Assembly: GCF_020991365.1 (NCBI RefSeq)
Contig: NZ_JAJLRA010000003.1
Span: 62,001 to 126,000, forward strand
From: Streptacidiphilus sp. ASG 303
GTDB taxonomy: Bacteria > Actinomycetota > Actinomycetes > Streptomycetales > Streptomycetaceae
Direction: 5' to 3'
DNA length: 64,000 nt
The first letter of the stretch is position 1; every line of letters begins with the position of its first letter. The notes beneath the pieces are model-generated. The model saw only the letters and a program-made list of their open reading frames with translations. It searched no databases and was not told the origin of the DNA. Made by a program: the position numbers and the translations under genes. Shown here piece by piece: positions 51,231 to 61,477 of the stretch.

Positions 51231-52520
51231 ATGCCAGCCGCCAGTACCGGGGCGTCCGCGGCCGTGCCGCCGGACGCCCGCGCCGCCGCCGTCACCGACC
51301 TCCGCCACCGCGCCGGCGAGCCCGGCTACCGCCGCGCCAACCTCGCCCTCTTCGCCGCGGGCATGGCCACCTTCGTGCTGCTGTACTGCACGCAGGGCCT
51401 GCTGCCGGTCCTCTCCGCCGACCTCGGCCTCACCCCCGGGCAGGCGAGCTGGACCGCGTCCGCCGCCACCCTGGGCCTGGCCGTGGCGCTGCTGCCCGCC
51501 AGCGCGCTCTCCGACCGGTACGGGCGGACCGCCGTCATGACGGCCTCGGTGTCCGGCGCCGCACTGATCGGCCTCGCGCTGCCCTTCGCCCCGGACCTCA
51601 CCGCCCTGGTGGCGCTGCGGGCCCTCCAGGGCGCCGCCCTCGCGGGGCTGCCCGCCACCGCCATGGCCTACCTCGCCGAGGAGGTGCACCCCTCCGCCCT
51701 GGCGGGCGCCATGGGCCTGTACGTGGCCGGCAACAGCATCGGCGGCATGGGCGGGCGGCTGCTGTCCGGCTGGACCGCCGCCGCCTGGGGCTGGCGCTGG
51801 GGCGTGGCGTCGACCGCCGTCCTCGCCCTGGCCTGCGCGGCGGCCTTCCGGCTGCTGGTGCCCGCCGCCCGGCACTTCCGCCGCGCCCCGGTCGACCCGC
51901 GGGCGCTCGCCCGCACCGTCGCCGGGCACCTGCGCAACCCGCTGCTGGCGCGGCTGTACGCGCTGGGCGCGCTCTTCATGGCGGTCTTCGGCGCCGTCTA
52001 CACCACCGCCGGGTACCGGCTGATCGCCGAGCCCTTCCGCCTGCCCGAGTCGGCCGCCGCCTCCGTCTTCGCCGTCTACCTGGTGGGCACCGCCACCTCG
52101 GCGGGCGCCGGGCGGCTGGCGGGCCGGCTCGGCCGGCGCGGCGCCCTGTACGCGGCGACCGGCACCACCGTGGCGGGCCTGCTGGTCAGCCTCGGCGACA
52201 CCCTCGTCTGCGCCCTGCTCGGTCTGGTCCTGATCACCGGCGGCTTCTTCGCCGGCCACGCGGTGGCCTCCTCGTCCGTCGGGCGGACCGCCGCGACCGG
52301 CCGCGCCCAGGCCTCGGCGCTGTACCTGATCGCGTACTACACGGGCAACAGCCTCGGCGGCACCCTCGGCGCCGACGCCTTCCACGCCGCCGGGTGGCCG
52401 GGCACCGCCGCCGTCGGCCTGACCGCGATGGTCCTCGCGGCCGGCGTCACCCTGTACGCCACCCGCCGCGCCCTCGCCGACCGCCGGGCGGGCGTCCGCG
52501 CCCTGTCGGGCTCCGCCTAG
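51231..52520 (+). CDS. MFS transporter (YnfM-like drug/metabolite exporter)
   Basis: 429 residues from ATG 51231, with TACGTT 6 nt upstream and no Shine-Dalgarno site. Twelve hydrophobic helices are visible. The motif A variant ALSDRYGRTAVM lies in the loop between helices 2 and 3, and the mid-chain break of about 25 residues (ARHFRRAPVDPRALART) separates the two six-helix bundles. GMGGRLLSGW in helix 5 resembles YnfM/Bcr-type exporters. It probably exports a small compound under control of the divergent LysR-type regulator. Substrate unknown. Confidence 0.88.
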   Translation: MPAASTGASAAVPPDARAAAVTDLRHRAGEPGYRRANLALFAAGMATFVLLYCTQGLLPVLSADLGLTPGQASWTASAATLGLAVALLPASALSDRYGRTAVMTASVSGAALIGLALPFAPDLTALVALRALQGAALAGLPATAMAYLAEEVHPSALAGAMGLYVAGNSIGGMGGRLLSGWTAAAWGWRWGVASTAVLALACAAAFRLLVPAARHFRRAPVDPRALARTVAGHLRNPLLARLYALGALFMAVFGAVYTTAGYRLIAEPFRLPESAAASVFAVYLVGTATSAGAGRLAGRLGRRGALYAATGTTVAGLLVSLGDTLVCALLGLVLITGGFFAGHAVASSSVGRTAATGRAQASALYLIAYYTGNSLGGTLGADAFHAAGWPGTAAVGLTAMVLAAGVTLYATRRALADRRAGVRALSGSA

Positions 52521-52703
52521 CCGCAGGGCGCCGGACCCCGCGCGGACGGATGCGGTCGGGGCGGAGCCGTCCCTGTCCGCCGCCGTGCGGAGCCGGTCCG
52601 CGGGGCGGGGCGCGGCGGGCGCCCCGGACAGCGCCCGGGCAGCGGGGCCGCCGGGGGCGGAAAACCGGTCGCCGGGGGCGGGGTCGGGGCGCAGACTGGC
52701 GCG

Positions 52704-53435
52704 GTGCCCGACCTCGCCTTCTCCGACCCGGACCTGGCCGCCCTGTACGACGTGCTCAACCCCTGGCGGCCGTGCGACGACTTCTACCTGGGCCTCGTGA
52801 TGCCCGCGGCCTCCGTGCTCGACGTCGGCTGCGGGACGGGCGCGCTGCTGCGCCGGGCCCGCGAGGAGGGCCACACCGGGCGGCTGTGCGGGCTCGACCC
52901 CGCCGCCGCGATGCTGGACCGGGCCCGCGTGCGGACCGACGTGGAGTGGGTCCTCGGCGACCTCGGCACGGCCGGGTGGCGCGAGGAGTTCGACCTGGCG
53001 GTGATGACCGGCCACGCCTTCCAGGTCCTCGTCGGCGACGACGAGGTGCGGGCCGCGCTCGCCGCCGTCCGCGCCGCCCTCGCCCCCGGCGGCCGCTTCG
53101 CGTTCGAGACCCGCAACCCGGCCGCCCGGGCGTGGGAACGCTGGACCCCGGACCGCGCGGTCGGGGCCGTGGACGGCGCCGGACGCCCGGTACGGGTCTC
53201 GCACGCGGTGGAGGAGGCGTCGGGGGGCGTCGTCCGCTTCACCGAGACCTACACCGGCCCCGCCTGGGACCGGCCGCGGGTGAGCCGCAGCACCCTGCGG
53301 TTCCTCGGGCCGGAGGCGCTGGCGGACTTCCTGGCCGGGGCGGGCCTGGCGGTGGAGGAGCAGTACGGGGACTGGGACCGCAGCCCGCTGACCGCGGCCT
53401 CCCCCGAGATCGTCACCGTCGCCCGCCGCCCCTGA
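52704..53435 (+). CDS. Class I SAM-dependent methyltransferase
   Basis: 243 residues from GTG 52704, with CAGACT 6 nt upstream. The SAM-binding motif I is SVLDVGCGTGALLRRA (about residues 37-52), motif II includes GLDPAAAMLDRAR, and motif post-I/III includes FDLAVMTGHAFQVL and LAPGGRFAFETRN. The C-terminal part is a beta-rich cap (VRFTETYTGPAWD) as in methyltransferases acting on small molecules. Substrate unknown. It lies between the MFS gene and the GNAT gene in the same direction, but gaps of over 100 bp argue for separate promoters. Confidence 0.88.
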   Translation: MPDLAFSDPDLAALYDVLNPWRPCDDFYLGLVMPAASVLDVGCGTGALLRRAREEGHTGRLCGLDPAAAMLDRARVRTDVEWVLGDLGTAGWREEFDLAVMTGHAFQVLVGDDEVRAALAAVRAALAPGGRFAFETRNPAARAWERWTPDRAVGAVDGAGRPVRVSHAVEEASGGVVRFTETYTGPAWDRPRVSRSTLRFLGPEALADFLAGAGLAVEEQYGDWDRSPLTAASPEIVTVARRP

Positions 53436-53565
53436 CCGGTCCGCGCCCCGGAGGCCGGGCCGCCCGTGACGCACTGCCGCCCGGCCCCGTGCCCGTCGGC
53501 ATGCACCGGCCGGCCCGCGACAATCCGGTGGCCCCGGCGGACCGCCGCCGCTAGTCTGCGCCGCC

Positions 53566-54141
53566 GTGACAGGAACCCCCGCAGCGGAGCTGGTGATCCG
53601 CCCCGAGACGTCCGCCGACCACGCCCTGATCCGCGAGGTCCACGCGCGGGCCTTCGGCGACGCCGTCCGCGTCCCGGGCCTGGTGGACGCGCTGCGGACC
53701 GCCCCCGCAGCCCTGGAGCCGCTCTCCTTCGTCGCCGTGCACGACGGCCGGGTGGTCGGCCACGTGATGCTCAGCGCGGCACGTCTGGACGCCCCGCGGC
53801 GGATCGTGGACGTCCTCACCCTCTCGCCCCTGGGCGTGCTCCCCGAGCACCAGGGCCGCGGCGTCGGCACCCGGCTCGTCGGCCACGCCCTGGCAGCCGC
53901 CGCGGCGGCGGGGGCACCGCTGGTCTTCCTGGAGGGTTCGCCGGACTACTACGGCCCCCGCGGCTTCGAGCGCGCCGACGCCGCAGGATTCCGCTCCCCG
54001 TCGCTGCGCATCCCTCCCCCGGCCTTCCAGGTCGCCCGGCTCCCCGCGTACGAACCGTGGATGACCGGAACCTTCGTCTACGCGGAGACCTTCTGGGCGC
54101 TGGACTGCGTGGGCCTGCGCGAGGAGGGCGGCGGCGGGTGA
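53566..54141 (+). CDS. GNAT-family N-acetyltransferase
   Basis: 191 residues from GTG 53566, with TAGTCT 8 nt upstream; probably leaderless. The start LVIRPETSADHALIREVHARAFG and central VDVLTLSPLGVLPEHQGRGVGTRLV, with the acetyl-CoA loop HQGRGVGT (about residues 97-104), are typical of the YhbS/putative acetyltransferase group, as is GSPDYYGPRGFERAD near the end. Acceptor unknown. Confidence 0.88.
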   Translation: MTGTPAAELVIRPETSADHALIREVHARAFGDAVRVPGLVDALRTAPAALEPLSFVAVHDGRVVGHVMLSAARLDAPRRIVDVLTLSPLGVLPEHQGRGVGTRLVGHALAAAAAAGAPLVFLEGSPDYYGPRGFERADAAGFRSPSLRIPPPAFQVARLPAYEPWMTGTFVYAETFWALDCVGLREEGGGG

Positions 54142-54197
54142 CGCCGCACCGCCCGGGGGCGGACGGCCCCCGCGGCCGGCCGGTAGGGTCGGGCGGC

Positions 54198-55175
54198 GTG
54201 ACGGACCTGGAGGGCCTGCCCGAGGGGGCGCTGCGGACGGTCGACGGCACCACGGTCGCCCTGGTCGCCCCGCACGCCGGACTGGACCGGCTGCCCGAGG
54301 CGGTCGGCGCGCTGCGCGGCCTGCGCCGCGTCGACCTCGACGGCAACGCCCTGACCGGCCTGCCCGCCGGCGTCACCGGCCTGCCGCACCTGGAGACCCT
54401 CCTGCTCTACGGCAACCGGCTCACCGAGGTGCCCGCGGGGCTGGACCGGGCCGCCGCCCTCCGGCACCTGAGCCTCGGCGGCAACCGCCTCACGTCGGTC
54501 CCCGACACGCTCTGGCGGCTGACCGGCCTGCGCTCCCTCAACCTCGCCGAGAACGCGCTCACCCACGTCCCCGAGGCCGTCGGCCGCCTGACGGAGCTGC
54601 GGATGCTCGACCTGGGCCACAACCGGCTGGACCGCGTCCCCGAGGCGGTCGGCGACCTGCCGCACCTCACCGACTACCTGTACCTGAGCGACAACGGCCT
54701 CACCTCGGTCCCCGCCTCCCTCGGCAGGCTGGACCGGCTGGACTACCTCAACCTCACCGACAACCGGCTCACCGCGCTGCCCCCGGAGATCGGGGGCATG
54801 GCGGCCCTGTGCGAGCTGCGCCTGTACAACAACCGGCTGGAGGCGCTGCCGGACACCATCGGCCGGCTGTCCCGGCTGCGCGAGCTGCACCTCGCGGGCA
54901 ACCGGCTCACCGCCCTGCCGGGGAGCGTCGGGGACCTGCGGCGGCTGCGCGTCCTGGACCTGCGCGGCAACCCGCTGGAGCGGCTGCCCGCCTCGGTGGG
55001 GCGGCTGACGGACCTCACCTGCCTCGACCTGCGGGCGACCCGGCTGCGCGAGCTGCCCGACGGCCTGGGCGCGCTGCCCCGGCTGGAGAGGCTCGACCTG
55101 CGGTGGACCAAGCCCGACCGGCTGCCCGACTGGATCGACGCACTCCGCGGACGCGGCTGCCGGGTCCTGCTCTGA
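54198..55175 (+). CDS. Leucine-rich-repeat protein
   Basis: 325 residues from GTG 54198, with TAGGGT 8 nt upstream and no Shine-Dalgarno site. The protein is almost entirely leucine-rich repeats of 22-23 residues with the plant-like consensus LxxLxxLxLxxNxLTxVPxxIGxL; about 12 repeats can be counted from residue 33 to the end, for example SLNLAENALTHVPEAVGRL. No signal peptide, no kinase or other effector domain and no F-box are present. It should form a curved solenoid for protein binding in the cytoplasm. Function and partner are unknown; LRR-only proteins are rare in Streptomyces. Confidence 0.85.
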   Translation: MTDLEGLPEGALRTVDGTTVALVAPHAGLDRLPEAVGALRGLRRVDLDGNALTGLPAGVTGLPHLETLLLYGNRLTEVPAGLDRAAALRHLSLGGNRLTSVPDTLWRLTGLRSLNLAENALTHVPEAVGRLTELRMLDLGHNRLDRVPEAVGDLPHLTDYLYLSDNGLTSVPASLGRLDRLDYLNLTDNRLTALPPEIGGMAALCELRLYNNRLEALPDTIGRLSRLRELHLAGNRLTALPGSVGDLRRLRVLDLRGNPLERLPASVGRLTDLTCLDLRATRLRELPDGLGALPRLERLDLRWTKPDRLPDWIDALRGRGCRVLL

Positions 55176-55226
55176 CGGCCGGGACCCGCGGTCCGACGTC
55201 CCCGGGCATGTCCGACGGCCCGGGTC

Positions 55227-55268
55227 GTGCGGGGGGTCCGCGGCCGGACGGCCGCGGACCCCCCGCAC
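55227..55268. terminator. Strong bidirectional terminator between LRR gene and deoA
   Basis: 19-bp perfect arms 55227-55245 and 55250-55268 with a 4-nt loop between convergent genes. Confidence 0.88.
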
Positions 55269-55281
55269 ACATGACGCCCCG

Positions 55282-56559
55282 TCAGACGATCCGGTCCAGG
55301 ACGATCGGGGACGGCGTGAAGGCGGTGCCCGCCGGGGCCACGGAGACCGCGCCGTCGAGGGCCTCGGCCGCGTAGGCGAAGCGCTCGGGGGTGTCGGTGT
55401 GGAGGGTGAGCAGCGGCTGCCCCTCGGTGACGGTGTCGCCGGGCTTGGCGTGGATCTCCACGCCGGCGCCCGCCTGCACCGGGTCCTCCTTGCGGGCGCG
55501 GCCCGCGCCGAGGCGCCAGGCGCAGACGCCGACGGCGTACGCGTCGAGGCCGGTGAGCACGCCGGAGGCGGGGGCGGTGACGACCTGGCGCTCGCGGGCG
55601 ACGGGCAGCTCCGCGTCGGGGTCGCCGCCCTGGGCCGCGATCATCCGGCGCCAGTGGTCCATGGCGGAGCCGTCGCGCAGGGCGTCGGCCGGGTCCTTGC
55701 CGTGGACGCCCGCCGCGGCGAGCATCTCGCGGGCGAGCGCGAGGGTGAGCTCGACGACGTCGGCGGGGCCGCCGCCGGCCAGCACCTCCACCGACTCGCG
55801 GACCTCCAGCGCGTTGCCCGCGGTGAGGCCGAGCGGGGTGGACATGTCGGTGAGCAGGGCGCGGGTCTCGACGCCGGCGGCCCTCCCGAGGCCGACCATG
55901 GTGCGGGCGAGCTCGCGGGCGTCGTCGAGGTTCTTCATGAAGGCGCCGGAGCCGACCTTGACGTCGAGGACCAGGGCGCCGGTCCCCTCGGCGATCTTCT
56001 TGCTCATGATGGAGCTGGCGATCAGCGGGATGGCCTCGACGGTGCCGGTGACGTCGCGCAGCGCGTACAGCTTCTTGTCGGCCGGGGCGAGGCCGTCGCC
56101 CGCGGCGCAGATCACGGCGCCGCAGTCGCGCAGGGTGCGCATCATCTCGTCGTTGGAGAGCAGCGCCCGCCAGCCGGGGACGGACTCCAGCTTGTCCAGG
56201 GTGCCGCCGGTGTGGCCGAGGCCGCGGCCGGAGAGCTGCGGGACGGCGGCGCCGCAGGCGGCGACCAGCGGGGCGAGCGGCAGGGTGATCTTGTCGCCGA
56301 CGCCGCCGGTGGAGTGCTTGTCGGCGGTGGGCAGCGGCAGGGAGGAGAAGTCCATCCGCTCGCCGGAGCGGATCATGGCGTCGGTCCAGCGGCTGATCTC
56401 GCGGGCGTTCATGCCGTTGAGGAGGATCGCCATGGCGAGCGCGGACATCTGCTCGTCGGCGACGTCGCCGCGGGTGTAGGCGTCGATCACCCAGTCGATC
56501 TGCGCGTCGGTCAGCTCGCCGCGGTCGCGCTTGGTCCGGATCACGGAGATGGCGTCCAT
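55282..56559 (-). CDS. deoA: Thymidine phosphorylase
   Basis: 425 residues; ATG 56559 follows AAGGAA. Family features are KHSTGGVGDKITL for phosphate, the signature SGRGLGHTGGTLDKLES, KKLYALRDVTGTVEAI and the C-terminal VTAPASGVLTGLDAYAVG domain. It splits thymidine or deoxyuridine with phosphate into the base and deoxyribose 1-phosphate, which the mutase at 34966 and DeoC can then process. It is the last gene of the minus-strand transporter-cdd-deoA operon, separated from cdd by a 144-bp gap with a strong hairpin. Confidence 0.94.
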   Translation of the reverse strand: MDAISVIRTKRDRGELTDAQIDWVIDAYTRGDVADEQMSALAMAILLNGMNAREISRWTDAMIRSGERMDFSSLPLPTADKHSTGGVGDKITLPLAPLVAACGAAVPQLSGRGLGHTGGTLDKLESVPGWRALLSNDEMMRTLRDCGAVICAAGDGLAPADKKLYALRDVTGTVEAIPLIASSIMSKKIAEGTGALVLDVKVGSGAFMKNLDDARELARTMVGLGRAAGVETRALLTDMSTPLGLTAGNALEVRESVEVLAGGGPADVVELTLALAREMLAAAGVHGKDPADALRDGSAMDHWRRMIAAQGGDPDAELPVARERQVVTAPASGVLTGLDAYAVGVCAWRLGAGRARKEDPVQAGAGVEIHAKPGDTVTEGQPLLTLHTDTPERFAYAAEALDGAVSVAPAGTAFTPSPIVLDRIV

Positions 56560-56587
56560 GGGGGTTCCTTGCTGTGGGGAGGAAGCA

Positions 56588-56646
56588 CGAGGAGTGTCGC
56601 GCCCCGGCCGGGGCCGGTGGGCCAGGACCGGGCGCGACACTCCTCG
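56588..56646 (-). terminator. Large hairpin between cdd and deoA
   Basis: 17-bp perfect arms 56588-56604 and 56630-56646 around a 25-nt loop that itself contains CCGG repeats. Being inside the operon it may attenuate or process the transcript. Confidence 0.6.
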
Positions 56647-56703
56647 GGGGCACCCGTCGGGAAGACCCGCCGGGGTGCGTTCGGGTGTGCAGGGACCGCC
56701 GGG

Positions 56704-57120
56704 TCAGCGCCCCGGGAGTCGCTCGGGGCCGAAGGCGTCGGGCAGGACCTCCCGCATCGGGCGGATGCCCGACGGCAGGTCGACCAGGAGGTCCGGGCCG
56801 CCGTGCTCGTGGAGCAGCTGGCGGCAGCGGCCGCACGGCATGAGCCGCTCGCCCTCGCCGTCGCAGCAGGTGAAGGCCACCAGCCGGCCGCCGCCGCTGA
56901 GGTGCAGGGCGGAGACCAGGCCGCACTCGGCGCAGAGGCCGAGCCCGTAGGAGGCGTTCTCCACGTTGCAGCCGGTGACCGTGCGGCCGTCCTCGACCAG
57001 GGCGGCGGCGCCGACCGGGTACTTGCTGTACGGGACGTACGCGTGGGCCATGGCGTCCCGCGCGGCGGCCCGCAGGCCCTCCCAGTCGACGGCCGCGTCC
57101 GCGTCCCGGGCGGCCGTCAC
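56704..57120 (-). CDS. cdd: Cytidine deaminase
   Basis: 138 residues from GTG 57120, overlapping the stop of the upstream permease gene in GTGA. Zinc and catalytic motifs are CAECGLVSAL with the catalytic Glu, and PCGRCRQLL with two more zinc cysteines. AYVPYSKYPVGAAA and GCNVENASYG are the usual substrate loops. It deaminates (deoxy)cytidine to (deoxy)uridine, the substrate for DeoA. The coupling to nucleoside permease genes shows the operon imports and degrades pyrimidine nucleosides. Confidence 0.95.
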   Translation of the reverse strand: MTAARDADAAVDWEGLRAAARDAMAHAYVPYSKYPVGAAALVEDGRTVTGCNVENASYGLGLCAECGLVSALHLSGGGRLVAFTCCDGEGERLMPCGRCRQLLHEHGGPDLLVDLPSGIRPMREVLPDAFGPERLPGR

Positions 57121-58415
57121 TTGCCCTGTCCCCTGCGGTAGACGAGGCCGTCCGCCTTGGGCATCCGCAGCCGCTGCGAGGCCAGGGAGAGCACCAGCAG
57201 CGTGGCCACGTACGGGGTGGCGCCGACGAACTCGATCGGCACGGTGTCGGTCGTGGCGTACCAGACCAGCAGCCCCGCGCCGGCGACCGCGCTGACGACG
57301 GCGGCGGTCCACCGGCGGCGGTAGGCCCGCCACAGGGCGATGACCAGCAGCAGCACGGCGACCAGGAGCAGCAGGGCGTGGACGGAGGGGCCGCCGTTGC
57401 GGAGCTGCAGCGAGTCGGTGTAGCCGAAGAGGCCCGCGCCCATGGCGAGGCCGCCCGGCCGCCAGTTGCCGAAGATCATCGCCGCGAGGCCGATGTAGCC
57501 GCGGCCGCCGGTCTGGCCCTCGTTGTAGATGTGCGAGGGGACCATGGCGATGAAGACGCCGCCGAGGCCCGCCAGGGCGCCGGAGGCGATGACGGCCAGG
57601 TACTTGTAGCGGTAGACGTTGACGCCGAGGGACTCGGCGGCGGTCGGGTTCTCGCCGCAGGAGCGCAGCCGCAGGCCGAAGGCGGTCTTCCAGAGCGCGA
57701 AGAAGGTGCCGATCAGCAGGGCCACCGCCAGCAGCGTCAGCAGCGACACGTCGGTGGTGAGGCCGCCGAGGATGCCCGCGACGTCCGAGACCAGGAACCA
57801 GTGGTGCGCCGCGACCTTGTCCAGCCAGTCCGAGACCCACGGGAGCGAGACGCTGCCGATGTCGTCGATCGGCGGGGACTGCTTGGGGCTGCCCGCCGGC
57901 TTGTCGGCGAAGACCAGCTTGGCGAGGTACTGGGTGGCGCCCAGCGCCAGGATGTTGATGGCCACACCGGAGACGATGTGGTCGACGCCGATGGTGACGG
58001 TGACGAAGGCGTGGACCAGGCCGCCGAGCGCGCCGCCGGCCATGCCGGCCAGCACGCCGAGCCAGGGGCTGGTCTGCCAGCCGGCCCAGGCGCCGAAGAA
58101 GGTCCCGAGGATCATCATGCCCTCGAGGCCGATGTTGACCACGCCGGCCCGCTCGGCCCACAGGCCGCCGAGGCCGGCCAGGCCGATCGGCACGGCCATG
58201 GTGAGGGCGCCGGCGATCTGGCCGGGGGAGGTGACGTCCTGGGCGCCGGTGAGGGCGCGCACGGCCGAGACCGCCACCAGGGCGCCCGCGACGATCAGCA
58301 GGACCACCGCCGGGGAGAGCCTGCGGCGGCCGGTCAGGCGGGCGGCCTGGCCGGCGCCGGTGGTGCCGGCGAGGGCCTCGGCGGTCTTGTCGCCGGTGGG
58401 GCTGGGGGCGCTCAC
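57117..58415 (-). CDS. Nucleoside ABC transporter permease (second)
   Basis: 432 residues from GTG 58415, preceded by GGAGG and overlapping the upstream permease stop by 4 nt. About ten hydrophobic helices; the segment ERAGVVNIGLEGMMILGTFFGAW is the typical NupC/YufQ-type permease motif (quoted core VVNIGLEGMM), and GENPTAAESLGVNVYRYKY is the cytoplasmic coupling loop. With the other permease and the ATPase it forms the membrane channel for nucleosides delivered by the BMP lipoprotein. The stop overlaps the cdd start. Confidence 0.92.
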   Translation of the reverse strand: MSAPSPTGDKTAEALAGTTGAGQAARLTGRRRLSPAVVLLIVAGALVAVSAVRALTGAQDVTSPGQIAGALTMAVPIGLAGLGGLWAERAGVVNIGLEGMMILGTFFGAWAGWQTSPWLGVLAGMAGGALGGLVHAFVTVTIGVDHIVSGVAINILALGATQYLAKLVFADKPAGSPKQSPPIDDIGSVSLPWVSDWLDKVAAHHWFLVSDVAGILGGLTTDVSLLTLLAVALLIGTFFALWKTAFGLRLRSCGENPTAAESLGVNVYRYKYLAVIASGALAGLGGVFIAMVPSHIYNEGQTGGRGYIGLAAMIFGNWRPGGLAMGAGLFGYTDSLQLRNGGPSVHALLLLVAVLLLVIALWRAYRRRWTAAVVSAVAGAGLLVWYATTDTVPIEFVGATPYVATLLVLSLASQRLRMPKADGLVYRRGQGK

Positions 58416-59533
58416 GCCGGCACCTCCTGGTTCTGGGTCTGGACGGCCTGGGCGGCGAGCTCGCGGCCCACCCGGCTCTGCTGGCGGCGCAGCCCGTACC
58501 GGCGGACCAGCTCGTAGGCGACCACGACGGCGAGGACGATGACGCCCTGGATGACGCCGGCGATCTCCTTGTCGTAGCCCGCCATCTCCAGGTGGCCGGT
58601 GGCGCGCTCGATGAAGGCCCACAGCAGTGCGCCGACGGCGACGCCGATCGGGTTGTTGCGGCCGAGGAGGGCCACCGAGATGCCGGTGAAGCCGACGCCG
58701 GCCGGGAAGTTGAGGCTGTACTGGTAGGAGTTGTTCAGCAGCTCCGGCATGCCGACCAGGCCGGCCATGGCGCCGGAGATCAGCATGGCGGTGACGACCA
58801 TCCGCCTGACGTTGACGCCGCTGGCGAGGGCGGCGCTGTCCGAGCCGCCGGCGGTGCGCAGGTCGAAGCCGAAGCGGGTGCGGGACAGGCCCCACCAGAA
58901 GGCGACGCCGGCGACGACCGCGACGAGGAGGAAGCCCCACAGGGGGCCGCCCTTCGTCGCGAACGAGAAGAAGTGGCCGGAGTCGGGGATGAGCGGGGTG
59001 GCGACGTTCCCGGAGGAGTCCAGGTTCGCGAGCCGGCTCGGGTTGAGCAGGTAGGAGATCAGGTAGGTGGCGATCGCGTTGAGCATGATGGTCGAGATGA
59101 CCTCGCTCACGCCGCGGGTCACCTTGAGCGCGCCGGCGATGCCGGCCCACATGGCGCCGACCAGCATGGCGACCAGCACGATCACCAGGACGTGCAGCAC
59201 GCCCGGCAGGTGCAGCTGCGCGCCGACCACGGCGGCGAAGAAGGCCGCCATGCGGTACTGGCCGTCCACGCCGATGTTGAACAGGTTCATCCGGAAGCCC
59301 AGGGCGACCGCGAGACCCGCGAGGTAGTAGGTGGTCGCCTTGTTGAGGATGTAGACCTGGCTGTCGGCCTTGGAGCCGTAGTCCAGCATCTCGGAGAACG
59401 CCTGGAAGGGGTCCTTGCCGGAGGCGAGCAGCACCAGGGCGGTGACGACCAGGGCGGTGACCACGGCGAGCACCGGGGCCGCGAGGCCGAGGAGCAGCCG
59501 CTCCCCGTCCAGCTTCTTCAGGGACTTGTTCAT
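58412..59533 (-). CDS. Nucleoside ABC transporter permease (first)
   Basis: 373 residues; ATG 59533 is preceded by GGAGAAG. About eight to ten hydrophobic helices. The coupling loop is seen in DLRTAGGSDSAALASGVNVRRM, and RMNLFNIGVDGQYRMAA is the counterpart of the permease signature. It pairs with the 57117-58415 permease in a BMP/NupABC-type uptake system. It starts 4 bp after the ATPase stop and overlaps the second permease gene, consistent with one polycistronic mRNA. Confidence 0.92.
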   Translation of the reverse strand: MNKSLKKLDGERLLLGLAAPVLAVVTALVVTALVLLASGKDPFQAFSEMLDYGSKADSQVYILNKATTYYLAGLAVALGFRMNLFNIGVDGQYRMAAFFAAVVGAQLHLPGVLHVLVIVLVAMLVGAMWAGIAGALKVTRGVSEVISTIMLNAIATYLISYLLNPSRLANLDSSGNVATPLIPDSGHFFSFATKGGPLWGFLLVAVVAGVAFWWGLSRTRFGFDLRTAGGSDSAALASGVNVRRMVVTAMLISGAMAGLVGMPELLNNSYQYSLNFPAGVGFTGISVALLGRNNPIGVAVGALLWAFIERATGHLEMAGYDKEIAGVIQGVIVLAVVVAYELVRRYGLRRQQSRVGRELAAQAVQTQNQEVPA

Positions 59534-59537
59534 GGGG

Positions 59538-61286
<1,749 letters not shown>

Positions 61287-61398
61287 CCGCCCCGGGTGGA
61301 CGCGAGGCAGAACTCGGACGGTGCGGGTGGGGGGCATGGCCTGGACCGGGTCCGGTGCCGGGACGTGTCGTCCGGCCCGGCCCCGCCCGGTACGGGAA

Positions 61399-61433
61399 GG
61401 GGCCCGCCGCGCGCGGCGCGTTCGGCGGGCCCC
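61399..61433 (-). terminator. Hairpin between BMP lipoprotein and ATPase genes
   Basis: 11-bp perfect arms 61399-61409 and 61423-61433 with a 13-nt loop, 44 bp after the lipoprotein stop. It probably lets the binding protein be made in excess over the other transporter subunits. Confidence 0.72.
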
Positions 61434-61477
61434 TCGACCGTCGGTGCGGAACCTGCCCCGGGGGGCAGGGACCGGCG

